From positions 1-15,567 of the forward strand of contig CAKRRJ010000055.1 in the NCBI GenBank assembly GCA_934394615.1: DNA of 15,567 nt, in the 5' to 3' direction. The notes under the pieces were generated by a model. It saw only the letters and a program-made list of their open reading frames with translations, did no database searches and was not told the origin of the DNA. Shown piece after piece: positions 6,552-13,216 of this stretch. A program made the position numbers and the translations under genes. This DNA comes from an uncultured Lachnospiraceae bacterium. Lineage in GTDB: Bacteria > Bacillota > Clostridia > Lachnospirales > Lachnospiraceae. Position 1 is the first letter of the stretch. The number at the start of each line of letters is the position of its first letter.

Positions 6552-6587
6552 AAAAGGGATGCAAAAAACAGAAAATGCATCCCTTTT
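6552..6587 (+). terminator. Terminator between the DUF6110 gene and the ATPase
   Basis: AAAAGGGATGCA pairs with TGCATCCCTTTT around AAAAACAGAAAA, with a T-run inside the right arm. No promoter is evident between it and the ATPase start. Partial read-through would give much more DUF6110 message than ATPase message. Confidence 0.75.
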
Positions 6588-6630
6588 CCATTGAAAAGCC
6601 TGAATTCAGTTACGAAAAGAGGAAAATACC

Positions 6631-8721
6631 ATGAAATTTGTGATCAAACATGAGATCCGCGGAAGAATCCGTGTTCAGATCCTGCAGGGCCGCATGAGCA
6701 TTGAGCAGGCTGATACCCTGCAGTATTATTTTAATGCGAAACCGTATTCCATTTCCGTAAAAGTGCGCGAGCGCCTGAGCGAAATTGTGATTCACTACGA
6801 TGGAGACCGCGATACGGTTGTCCGTGATTTACAGACATTCTCCTATGCCAAGGCAGAGGTTCCGGAGTCTTATATCCAGAATTCCGGCCGTGCCTTAAAC
6901 AGTGAGTACTGGGATAAATTAATGACCCGTGTGATTCTGCGTGCCGGAAACAAACTGTTTTTGCCGGCAAGTGTGCGTGCGGTCATTACTTCCGTGAAAT
7001 CCGTAAAATATATCTGGAAGGGAATCCGCACTCTGGCAGCCAGAAAGATTGAGGTTCCGGTACTGGATGCAACCGCCATCGGCGTTTCTATTATAAGAAG
7101 TGACTTCGATACCGCAGGTTCCGTTATGTTCCTGCTCGGCGTTGGCGAGATCCTGGAGGAGTGGACGCACAAGAAGTCGGTTGGAGACCTGGCGCGCAGC
7201 ATGTCCTTAAACATCAGCAAGGTATGGCTGGTGAGCGATGGCCAGGAGGTACTGGTACCGACCAACACCATCCAGAAGTCAGATCTTGTCCGCATTCATA
7301 TGGGCAACGTGATCCCGTTCGACGGCGAGGTGGTAGACGGCGAGGCTATGGTAAACCAGGCTTCCTTAACCGGCGAGTCCATCCCGGCAGAGAAGGTTGC
7401 CGGCGCATCTGTTTACGCAGGTACCGTAGTGGAAGAGGGCGAGATCACCATCCGCGTCAAAGAGACCGGTGGATCCAGCAAGTTCGACAAGATCGTGACC
7501 ATGATCGAGGAGTCCGAGAAACTCAAATCCTCCCTGGAAGGAAAGGCAGAGCATCTGGCAGATACCCTGGTTCCGTACAGCCTGCTTGGTACAGGCCTTA
7601 CCTGGCTCATTACCCGCAACGCGACCAAGGCACTCTCTATCCTGATGGTAGACTTCTCCTGTGCCCTGAAGCTGGCAATGCCGATCTCCGTGCTGTCCGC
7701 AATCCGTGAGGCAAGCATGTACGACATTACTGTAAAGGGTGGAAAATACCTGGAGGCTATGGCCGAGGCAGATACCATTGTCTTTGATAAGACCGGTACC
7801 CTGACGAAAGCAGAGCCGACCGTAGTTGATGTGGTTTCCTTTAACGACATGACCGGCGACGAGCTCTTACGCATCGCAGCCTGCCTGGAGGAGCATTTCC
7901 CGCACTCCATGGCAAAAGCGGTTGTGGACGCTGCAAAGAAGAAACATCTGGTTCATGAGGAACTGCACAGCAAGGTAGAGTATATCGTTGCGCATGGCAT
8001 TTCCACTACACTGGAAGACGAGATGGGCGATAAGAAAGCTATTATCGGAAGCGCTCACTTCGTATTTGAGGATGAAAACTGCGCGATCCCGGAGGGCAAA
8101 CAGGACGTGTTCGACGCGCTGCCGCCGGAATATTCTCACCTGTACCTTGCCATCGAAGGCGAGCTGGCAGCCGTGATCTGCATTCAGGATCCGCTGCGTG
8201 AAGAGGCGCACGATGTCATTGCTTCCTTAAAAGAGGCTGGTATCAGCAAGATTGTTATGATGACAGGCGACAGTGAGCGTACCGCAAAGGCAATCGCAGC
8301 CATGGCCGGTGTGGACGAGTATTACTCTGAGGTTCTGCCGGAAGACAAGGCAAGTTTCGTGGAGAAAGAAAAGGCTATGGGCCGCAAAGTCATCATGATC
8401 GGTGACGGCATCAACGATTCCCCGGCACTTTCTGCAGCAAACGTAGGCATTGCCATCAGTGATGGAGCAGAGCTTGCAAGAGAGATTGCGGATGTTACCA
8501 TCGGCGCGGACAACCTGTACGAGGTTGTTACCTTAAAACTTATCAGTAATCATCTGATGAAACGCATCAACTGGAACTACCGCACCATTGTCGGTTTTAA
8601 CGCAGGCCTGATCGCATTAGGCGTTCTCGGCATCCTGCCGCCGGCAACTTCTGCCCTGATGCATAACACTTCTACACTCCTTATCAGCTTAAAGAGCATG
8701 CAGAACCTGCTTCCGGAATAA
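6631..8721 (+). CDS. Heavy-metal P1B-type ATPase with SCALK membrane motif
   Basis: This 696-residue ion pump couples ATP hydrolysis to metal transport, most likely export. Residues 1-70 (FVIKHEIRGRIRVQILQGR onward) resemble an HMA-like domain of the HMA_2 type and lack the metal-binding CxxC. The actuator motif TGES is at 247-250, the phosphorylated Asp is D386 in DKTGTLT, a variant HP motif reads EEHFPHSMAKA near 425, and the hinge GDGINDSPA is at 591-599. The membrane motif that sets metal choice is DFSCALKLAMP (341-351, Cys344) instead of CPC, SPC or TPC. Related Firmicutes ATPases are often labelled manganese exporter CtpC, but metal specificity cannot be read from sequence. AGAGGA precedes the ATG by about 8 bases. 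It is the second gene after DUF6110 and stands before a DtxR-type regulator. Confidence 0.92.
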   Translation: MKFVIKHEIRGRIRVQILQGRMSIEQADTLQYYFNAKPYSISVKVRERLSEIVIHYDGDRDTVVRDLQTFSYAKAEVPESYIQNSGRALNSEYWDKLMTRVILRAGNKLFLPASVRAVITSVKSVKYIWKGIRTLAARKIEVPVLDATAIGVSIIRSDFDTAGSVMFLLGVGEILEEWTHKKSVGDLARSMSLNISKVWLVSDGQEVLVPTNTIQKSDLVRIHMGNVIPFDGEVVDGEAMVNQASLTGESIPAEKVAGASVYAGTVVEEGEITIRVKETGGSSKFDKIVTMIEESEKLKSSLEGKAEHLADTLVPYSLLGTGLTWLITRNATKALSILMVDFSCALKLAMPISVLSAIREASMYDITVKGGKYLEAMAEADTIVFDKTGTLTKAEPTVVDVVSFNDMTGDELLRIAACLEEHFPHSMAKAVVDAAKKKHLVHEELHSKVEYIVAHGISTTLEDEMGDKKAIIGSAHFVFEDENCAIPEGKQDVFDALPPEYSHLYLAIEGELAAVICIQDPLREEAHDVIASLKEAGISKIVMMTGDSERTAKAIAAMAGVDEYYSEVLPEDKASFVEKEKAMGRKVIMIGDGINDSPALSAANVGIAISDGAELAREIADVTIGADNLYEVVTLKLISNHLMKRINWNYRTIVGFNAGLIALGVLGILPPATSALMHNTSTLLISLKSMQNLLPE

Positions 8722-8775
8722 GCATGTAACTGAGAATCTTTTTTCAAATACAGACATACAACTTTCTGAAAATAC

Positions 8776-8804
8776 TGGACTTGCATGGAAATATCGTTTA
8801 TGAT
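8776..8804 (+). promoter_or_regulatory. Probable promoter of the DtxR-family gene
   Basis: TGGACT (8776-8781), a 17-base spacer and TATGAT (8799-8804) form a moderate promoter after the ATPase stop. A perfect 13-base palindrome (8814-8826) lies at the predicted transcription start. Confidence 0.55.
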
Positions 8805-8813
8805 AGTAATAAC

Positions 8814-8826
8814 TCCCATGATGGGA
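8814..8826. promoter_or_regulatory. Palindrome between promoter and ribosome site of the DtxR-family gene
   Basis: TCCCATGATGGGA is a perfect inverted repeat (6-1-6). It lies 10 bases after the -10 element and directly before AGGAGG (8828-8833). It could be an autoregulatory operator. Its half-sites are unrelated to the GTTAG/CTAAC element. Confidence 0.4.
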
Positions 8827-8843
8827 CAGGAGGTTGTTGTTGT

Positions 8844-9209
8844 ATGCACGAATCAGGGGAAAATTATCTGGAAACAATACTGATGATCAAAGAAAAAAAA
8901 GGAGTTGTCCGTTCCATTGATGTTGCGCGGGCGCTGAATTTTAGTAAGCCGAGTGTCAGCAGGGCTATGGGACTTTTGAGGGACCAGGGCTTTATCTCCA
9001 TGGAACAGGGCGGTGACATCCAGCTCACAGAAGAGGGTCTTTCAAAGGCGAAATCTATCTATGCGCGTCACCTTCTCCTGACTGCTTTCCTGCAGGAAGT
9101 AACAGGAGTTTCCGAGGAAATGGCAGAAGAAAATGCCTGCCGTATGGAACACATCCTGGATCAGGAAGTAGTAGACGGGATCAGCAGCTATATGTCAAAA
9201 AGAAAATAA
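8844..9209 (+). CDS. DtxR/MntR-family metal-dependent repressor
   Basis: This 121-residue repressor has a winged helix (residues 4-65; SRAMGLLRDQGFI in the recognition region) and the metal-binding/dimerisation helices, but no C-terminal SH3-like domain, as in MntR. The ATG at 8844 is chosen because AGGAGG lies 10 bases upstream; an in-frame TTG at 8781 would give an unlike-family extension. Aligned by eye with MntR and DtxR, the ligand positions are Glu10, His76, Cys99, Glu102 and His103, while the position of MntR Asp8 / DtxR Met10 is Asn7. Cys99 matches the DtxR Cys102 iron-type ligand (Glu99 in Bacillus MntR). The local GTTAG/CTAAC sites are its most likely targets, because their half-sites resemble DtxR-family boxes; this is inference. 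A strong hairpin follows. Confidence 0.92.
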   Translation: MHESGENYLETILMIKEKKGVVRSIDVARALNFSKPSVSRAMGLLRDQGFISMEQGGDIQLTEEGLSKAKSIYARHLLLTAFLQEVTGVSEEMAEENACRMEHILDQEVVDGISSYMSKRK

Positions 9210-9223
9210 CAAAAACAATTCCG

Positions 9224-9252
9224 ATATGCCGGGCGTGAGCTGCCCGGCATAT
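9224..9252 (+). terminator. Hairpin after the DtxR-family gene
   Basis: ATATGCCGGGC (9224-9234) pairs perfectly with GCCCGGCATAT (9242-9252) across GTGAGCT. No T-run follows, and the -35 element of the next promoter starts at its last base. It may act as a weak or factor-assisted terminator. Confidence 0.6.
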
Positions 9253-9280
9253 TGACATTCTGAACATTTTGTGACAGAAT
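9252..9280 (+). promoter_or_regulatory. Promoter of the G3E GTPase pair
   Basis: A consensus -35 TTGACA (9252-9257), 17-base spacer and CAGAAT -10 (9275-9280). Transcription should begin near 9287, at the upstream edge of an operator-like element. Confidence 0.7.
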
Positions 9281-9290
9281 GAGAAACAGT

Positions 9291-9306
9291 GGTAGCGGCT
9301 GCTAAC
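9291..9306. promoter_or_regulatory. Operator-like element after the G3E promoter
   Basis: GGTAGCGGCTGCTAAC matches GTTAGC-N5-CTAAC with one mismatch in the left arm. It lies just downstream of the predicted start, where a bound repressor would block transcription. It connects this operon with feo and the Fur-like gene. Confidence 0.5.
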
Positions 9307-9343
9307 AGCCAAAACCAAGAGCATAAAGGAAGAAGGAAAGATC

Positions 9344-10522
9344 ATGACAAAGATTGATATTATTTCCGGCTTTTTAGGAGCAGGAAAAACTACTTTTATT
9401 AAGAAGCTTTTACAGGAAGCCATCAAGGGTGAGCAGGTCGTTCTCATTGAGAACGAGTTTGGCCAGATCGGTATCGACGGCGGATTCTTAAAAGATTCCG
9501 GCATTGAGATCCGTGAGATGAACTCCGGCTGCATCTGCTGTTCCCTGGTAGGTGACTTTGGAAAATCCCTGGAGGAAGTGCTGACCAAGTACAAACCGGA
9601 GCGTGTCATCATTGAGCCGTCCGGCGTTGGCAAGCTGTCTGACGTTATGAACGCAGTGCGCGACGTGGCAAAGAACCTGGATGTTAAATTAAACAGCGCA
9701 GTTACCATCGTTGACGCGACCAAGTGTAAAATGTACATGAAGAACTTCGGTGAGTTCTTTAACAACCAGATTGAAAACGCAGGTACCATCGTTATGAGCC
9801 GTACCGATGTAGCGGATTCCAAGAAGGTTCTGGCAGATGTGGACCTGCTGCGTGAGCACAACAAGGATGCGAGCATTGTTACCACCCCGATCGACCAGCT
9901 GACCGGCGCACAGCTCTTAGAGCTCATCGAGAAGCCGGATACCATGATGGAGGAGCTGCTCGCGCAGGTCAAAGAGGAGCATGAGCATCACCATCATCAT
10001 GACCATGATGACGAGTGTGGCTGCGAGGACCATGACCACGATCATGAGCACCATCATCACGACCATGACGATGAGTGCGGCTGCGAGGACCATGACCACG
10101 ATCATGAGCATCATCACGATCATGACGATGAGTGCGGCTGTGAGGACCATGACCACGATCACGAGCATCATCATCACGACCATGACGACGAGTGCAGCTG
10201 TGGCTGCCATGACCACGATCATCACCATCATCATGCAGATGAGGTCTTCTCCAGCTGGGGCCTTGAGACCATCGATGCCTGCAGCAAGGAGACTCTGACT
10301 GCCATTCTTGAGGAGCTGGCATACGGCAACGAGTACGGTGATGTTCTGCGTGCAAAGGGCATGCTGCCGAGCAGTGATAAAGAAGGCGAGTGGTACTACT
10401 TTGATATGGTTCCGGAGCAGTACGAGATCCGTACCGGAGCACCGGATTACACCGGAAAAGTCTGTGTCATCGGCGCAAACTTAAAAGAGGACGAATTAAA
10501 GAAAGCGTTTGGCAGAAACTAA
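9344..10522 (+). CDS. G3E-family (CobW-type) GTPase with His/Cys-rich insert
   Basis: A 392-residue cytoplasmic GTPase of the CobW/ZNG1 class, which delivers metals (often Zn or Co) to client proteins in known members. Visible motifs: Walker A GFLGAGKTT (9-17), ENEFG (36-40), the metal-binding CxCC at Cys63-Ile-Cys65-Cys66, Walker B-type IIEPSG (89-94) and SRTD (152-155) in place of NKxD. Residues 213-297 are a His/Asp/Cys repeat with 37 His and 9 Cys, placed between the GTPase domain and a CobW C-terminal domain (about 298-392). The ATG at 9344 follows AAGGAAAG. A regulated promoter lies at 9252, and the second GTPase begins 18 bases after the stop. The insert could store metal or raise local metal affinity. 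The client and metal are unknown. Confidence 0.92.
   Translation: MTKIDIISGFLGAGKTTFIKKLLQEAIKGEQVVLIENEFGQIGIDGGFLKDSGIEIREMNSGCICCSLVGDFGKSLEEVLTKYKPERVIIEPSGVGKLSDVMNAVRDVAKNLDVKLNSAVTIVDATKCKMYMKNFGEFFNNQIENAGTIVMSRTDVADSKKVLADVDLLREHNKDASIVTTPIDQLTGAQLLELIEKPDTMMEELLAQVKEEHEHHHHHDHDDECGCEDHDHDHEHHHHDHDDECGCEDHDHDHEHHHDHDDECGCEDHDHDHEHHHHDHDDECSCGCHDHDHHHHHADEVFSSWGLETIDACSKETLTAILEELAYGNEYGDVLRAKGMLPSSDKEGEWYYFDMVPEQYEIRTGAPDYTGKVCVIGANLKEDELKKAFGRN
9980..10234 (+). repeat. 60-bp tandem repeat coding the His/Cys-rich insert
   Basis: Four in-frame units start at 9980, 10043, 10103 and 10160, with lengths of 63, 60, 57 and about 75 bases. Each encodes H-E-H(3-5)-D-H-D-D-E-C-G-C-E-D-H-D-H-D; the last is altered to ECSCGC and ends in five His. 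Lengths differ by whole His codons, as expected from slippage that keeps the frame. The His run and the CxC pair in every unit give two kinds of metal-binding site. Confidence 0.95.
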
Positions 10523-10540
10523 TAAGGACAGGTATAGAAT

Positions 10541-11491
10541 ATGGGACCAATGATTGAAGATGAAGTAACGCCGGTATTTCTGATCAACGGATTTTTAGAG
10601 GCCGGAAAGACGGAGTTTCTCTCCTTTACCATGGAACAGGAGTATTTCCAGACTGAGGGCAAGACCCTTCTGATCGTGTGTGAGGAGGGCGATACCGAGT
10701 ACGATGACGCCCTGTTAAAAGACACGAAAACTTCCGTGGTATATGTGGACAGCTTAGATGAGATCACCCCGGACCGCTTAACCGAGCTGGAACTTTTACA
10801 CCAGCCGGAGCGTGTGCTGATCGAGTGGAACGGCATGTGGAACCAGGATGACTTAAAGCTTCCGAAAGACTGGACAATCTACCAGCAGATCACGATCATC
10901 GATATGTCAACCTTTGATCTGTATGTAAAGAACATGAAGTCGCTGTTAAATGCCATGGTGAAGAACTCGGAACTCATCATCTGCAACCGCTGCGACGGCA
11001 TTGAGGATCTGGAGCGCTATAAACGCATGTTAAAATCTATGAATACCCAGTGCGACATCGTATTTGAGGATGAGAACGGCGAGATCGATGAGATCTCTGA
11101 GGAAGATCTTCCGTACGATATGAAGGCAGATGTGATCAAGATCAGCCCGGAGGACTATGGCATCTGGTATATCGACTGCATGGACAAGCCGGACCGCTAT
11201 AAAGGCAAAGTAGTGGAGTTCACTGCTATGGTCATGAAATCCCCGAATTTCCCGAAGAACTACTTCGTTCCGGGACGTATGGCGATGACCTGCTGCGCGG
11301 AGGATATGACATTCCTCGGCTATATCTGCAAGTCCAAAGATGCAAGAAACTTAGAGACCAGACAGTGGGTGAAAGTGCGCGCGCGTGTTGAGATCGAATA
11401 CTGGCAGGACTACAATGGAGAGGGACCTGTGCTTTACGCGGAGGAAGTAGTTCCGGCTGAGCCGATCAAAGACGTTGTACAGTTTGGGTAA
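10541..11491 (+). CDS. G3E GTPase fused to a TIGR03943/DUF1980-like C-terminal domain
   Basis: This 316-residue protein starts with a G3E GTPase-like domain: GFLEAGKTE at 17-25 (Walker A) and NRCD (G4) near 147-150. The CxCC metal motif of the first GTPase is missing, and IIEPSG is replaced by LIEWNG. From about residue 210 (YKGKVVEFTAMVMKSPNFPK, then MTCCAED with Cys251-Cys252, then TRQWVKVRARVE) it resembles the C-terminal domain of TIGR03943/DUF1980 proteins, which in other Firmicutes occur beside a permease and are often linked with CobW-type genes. No membrane segment is seen. It follows the first GTPase by 18 bases with AAGGA before the ATG, so the two probably act together. The GTPase assignment is firm; the C-terminal match rests on pattern recognition only. 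Confidence 0.85.
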   Translation: MGPMIEDEVTPVFLINGFLEAGKTEFLSFTMEQEYFQTEGKTLLIVCEEGDTEYDDALLKDTKTSVVYVDSLDEITPDRLTELELLHQPERVLIEWNGMWNQDDLKLPKDWTIYQQITIIDMSTFDLYVKNMKSLLNAMVKNSELIICNRCDGIEDLERYKRMLKSMNTQCDIVFEDENGEIDEISEEDLPYDMKADVIKISPEDYGIWYIDCMDKPDRYKGKVVEFTAMVMKSPNFPKNYFVPGRMAMTCCAEDMTFLGYICKSKDARNLETRQWVKVRARVEIEYWQDYNGEGPVLYAEEVVPAEPIKDVVQFG

Positions 11492-12062
11492 CCGTTTACA
11501 AGTAAAGGTAAGAAGACAGCGCCATGATGGCGGCAGTGAAGACGGAGAAAGCAAGAAGAATCGTGTTCGATCAGGCGTATCAGGACCAGCGGAGCACGAT
11601 GCGCTCACGGATCTCTTAAACCGCGGGTCATTCGAGAAGATCCTGCGGATCTACGAGACAGGTACGTCTCCGTTTGCCCTGATCCTGGTGGATCTGGATA
11701 CGTTCAAATCTGTCAATGATACCTACGGCCATGCAGTCGGTGACGCGATCTTAAAGCAGGTATCGAACTGTCTGAAAAAGGCATTCCGAAGCGTCGACTA
11801 TGTCTGCCGGATCGGCGGCGATGAGTTTGCCGTGATCATGGTAGACATGACGACGGATTTACAGTATACCATCGAAGGCAAGATCGCTGCTGCCAATGAA
11901 CAGCTGAAAGCCGGTGAAAATGGCCTCCCGGCCGTTTCCTTAAGTGTTGGCGCGGCATTCTCTGACCGAAAAAATCCGGGTGAGAGCATTTTCAAAGACG
12001 CGGATAAAGCGCTCTATTACGTAAAAGAGCATGGACGGTGCGGCTGTAAGATTTACGAATAA
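11475..12062 (+). CDS. GGDEF-domain protein (diguanylate cyclase domain), uncertain 5' end
   Basis: About 150 residues from AEHDALTDLLNRGSF to the stop form a complete GGDEF domain, which makes cyclic di-GMP from two GTP. The active-site motif GGDEF (bases 11814-11828), the metal-binding block LILVDLDTFKSVNDTYGHAVGD and the product-inhibition site RxxD five residues before GGDEF (RSVD-YVCRI) are all intact. There is no sensory domain. The only in-frame start before the domain is TTG at 11475, which lies inside the preceding GTPase gene and lacks a clear ribosome site; no in-frame ATG or GTG lies between 11492 and the domain. An out-of-frame ATG at 11524 opens a 31-codon frame. The first roughly 40 residues look unlike protein, so this may be a 5'-truncated remnant or a domain translated by coupling. 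It ends at a shared bidirectional terminator. Confidence 0.7.
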   Translation: MYSLGNRLQVKVRRQRHDGGSEDGESKKNRVRSGVSGPAEHDALTDLLNRGSFEKILRIYETGTSPFALILVDLDTFKSVNDTYGHAVGDAILKQVSNCLKKAFRSVDYVCRIGGDEFAVIMVDMTTDLQYTIEGKIAAANEQLKAGENGLPAVSLSVGAAFSDRKNPGESIFKDADKALYYVKEHGRCGCKIYE

Positions 12063-12075
12063 GCAGTTACCTTCA

Positions 12076-12124
12076 AATCAAAAAGAGCTTTGCAGGAGAT
12101 GATCCCGCAAAGCCCTTTTTGATT
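12076..12124. terminator. Bidirectional terminator between the GGDEF gene and carbamate kinase
   Basis: AATCAAAAAG and GCTTTGC pair with GCAAAGC and CTTTTTGATT around AGGAGATGATCCC, with a single A-C mismatch. T-runs stand on the right arm for the plus strand and, by complement, on the left arm for the minus strand, so it can end both convergent genes. Confidence 0.85.
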
Positions 12125-12135
12125 ATGAAATGGAA

Positions 12136-13074
12136 TTACTCGATGGTGGTTCCGGCTTTTCCGCTCACGGCTTCCTCTGCCTTTGCCATAGTGGTGATGA
12201 TGGCACTGCGGCCTTTTCCGGCCTTAATAAAGGAGATGGACGCATCAATCTTCGGAAGCATGGTAGAAGCGCCAAACTGGCCTTCAGCGGCGTATTTCTC
12301 GGCCTCTTCCACGCTCATGCGGTCGATTGGAACCTCGTCGGCTTTGCCGTAGTTTACACAGACTTTCTCGACATCGGTGAGGATCATAAGAACGTCGGCA
12401 TCAATCTCTTTTGCAAGAAGGCCGCTGACGGAGTCTTTCTCAATGACTGCGGACGCGCCGCGAAGCTCACAGCCCTGTTCCATAACCGGAATGCCGCCGC
12501 CTCCGCAGGAGATTACGATCTGGTCTGCGTCCATGAGCGCGCGGATGGTGTCGATCTCAACGATGCCGACCGGCTTCGGAGCGGATACGATACGCTGCCA
12601 GCCTTTGCCCGGAACTTCGGTTACATAGTTGCCCTTTGTTTCCTCAGCATCGGCCTCTTCCCTCGTCATGTAACGTCCGACTTTTTTTACCGGATTATAG
12701 AAGGATTCGTCGTACGGGTCGACCATGACCTGGGTGAGCACGGTGGAGACCGGTTTGTAAATGCCTCGTTTTAAGAGTGCGGAACGGATGCCGTTCTGGA
12801 GGTCATAGCCGATGTAACCCTGGCTCATTGCGGAGCACACAGACATAGGAGCCGGAGTGTAGCCCTCGCCCTCATGGTTGAAACAAAGCTCATTCATAGC
12901 GGTGTGGATCATGCCGACCTGCGGTGCGTTGCTGTGGACAACGGCAACCTGCCAGCCGTTCTGGATGAAATCTGCAATTAATTTTGCGGTGGATGCCACG
13001 GCTTTTTTCTGCTCCGGCAGGTTGGTGCCGAGAGCATCGTGGCCAAGCGCCATAACAATTCTTTTCTTTGCCAT
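12136..13074 (-). CDS. arcC: Carbamate kinase
   Basis: This 312-residue cytoplasmic enzyme interconverts carbamoyl phosphate plus ADP and carbamate plus ATP, usually to gain ATP from arginine, agmatine or purine breakdown. Amino acid kinase-family blocks are clear: ALGHDALGTN at the N-terminus, HSNAPQVG, ISCGGGGIPV, ILTDVEKV and FGASTMLPKI near the end. The GHDALG and HSNAPQVG variants differ from GGNALG and HGNGPQVG of textbook enzymes, but I recall them as common in Clostridia. The ATG at 13074 (MAKKRIVMALGHD) gives family length and has AGAAAGGA upstream; an in-frame extension to 13146 would run into the promoter. No arcA or arcB is nearby, so the carbamoyl phosphate source lies elsewhere. 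Confidence 0.94.
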   Translation of the reverse strand: MAKKRIVMALGHDALGTNLPEQKKAVASTAKLIADFIQNGWQVAVVHSNAPQVGMIHTAMNELCFNHEGEGYTPAPMSVCSAMSQGYIGYDLQNGIRSALLKRGIYKPVSTVLTQVMVDPYDESFYNPVKKVGRYMTREEADAEETKGNYVTEVPGKGWQRIVSAPKPVGIVEIDTIRALMDADQIVISCGGGGIPVMEQGCELRGASAVIEKDSVSGLLAKEIDADVLMILTDVEKVCVNYGKADEVPIDRMSVEEAEKYAAEGQFGASTMLPKIDASISFIKAGKGRSAIITTMAKAEEAVSGKAGTTIE

Positions 13075-13117
13075 ATGATCGAATCCTTTCTGTATGTAAT
13101 TTTGGGGGTTTGCGTTC

Positions 13118-13146
13118 ATTATAGTGTTTCTGCTTGAAAATTGCAA
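13118..13146 (-). promoter_or_regulatory. Promoter of carbamate kinase
   Basis: Read on the minus strand: TTGCAA (13146-13141), 17-base spacer, perfect TATAAT (13123-13118). Transcription starts near 13111, leaving a leader of about 37 bases. Confidence 0.85.
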
Positions 13147-13163
13147 CCGGTTTATGGTATAGT
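13134..13163 (+). promoter_or_regulatory. Promoter of the CPBP-protein / glycosyltransferase operon
   Basis: TTGAAA (13134-13139), 18-base spacer, TATAGT (13158-13163). Its -35 lies within the spacer of the minus-strand carbamate kinase promoter, so the two divergent promoters overlap. TATAGTGT also recurs at 13172, a possible alternative -10. Confidence 0.55.
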
Positions 13164-13216
13164 GTGATTGTTATAGTGTTGTTAAGAAATAAATCAAAAA
13201 AACAAGAGAACACAGA

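Noticed and set aside
9917..10442. Long antisense reading frames rich in Met/Val or Arg/His opposite the GTPase repeat
   Set aside because: They mirror the repeated CAT/CAC codons of the real gene, have no ribosome site and low-complexity sequence.
11524..11620. 31-codon frame starting ATG ATG before the GGDEF domain
   Set aside because: It is out of frame with GGDEF, has no clear ribosome site and no recognisable motif; noted only as a possible sign of a frameshift.
12130..12774. 214-codon plus-strand frame opposite carbamate kinase
   Set aside because: It lies wholly within arcC and shows no family motif; arcC has a strong promoter and conserved blocks.
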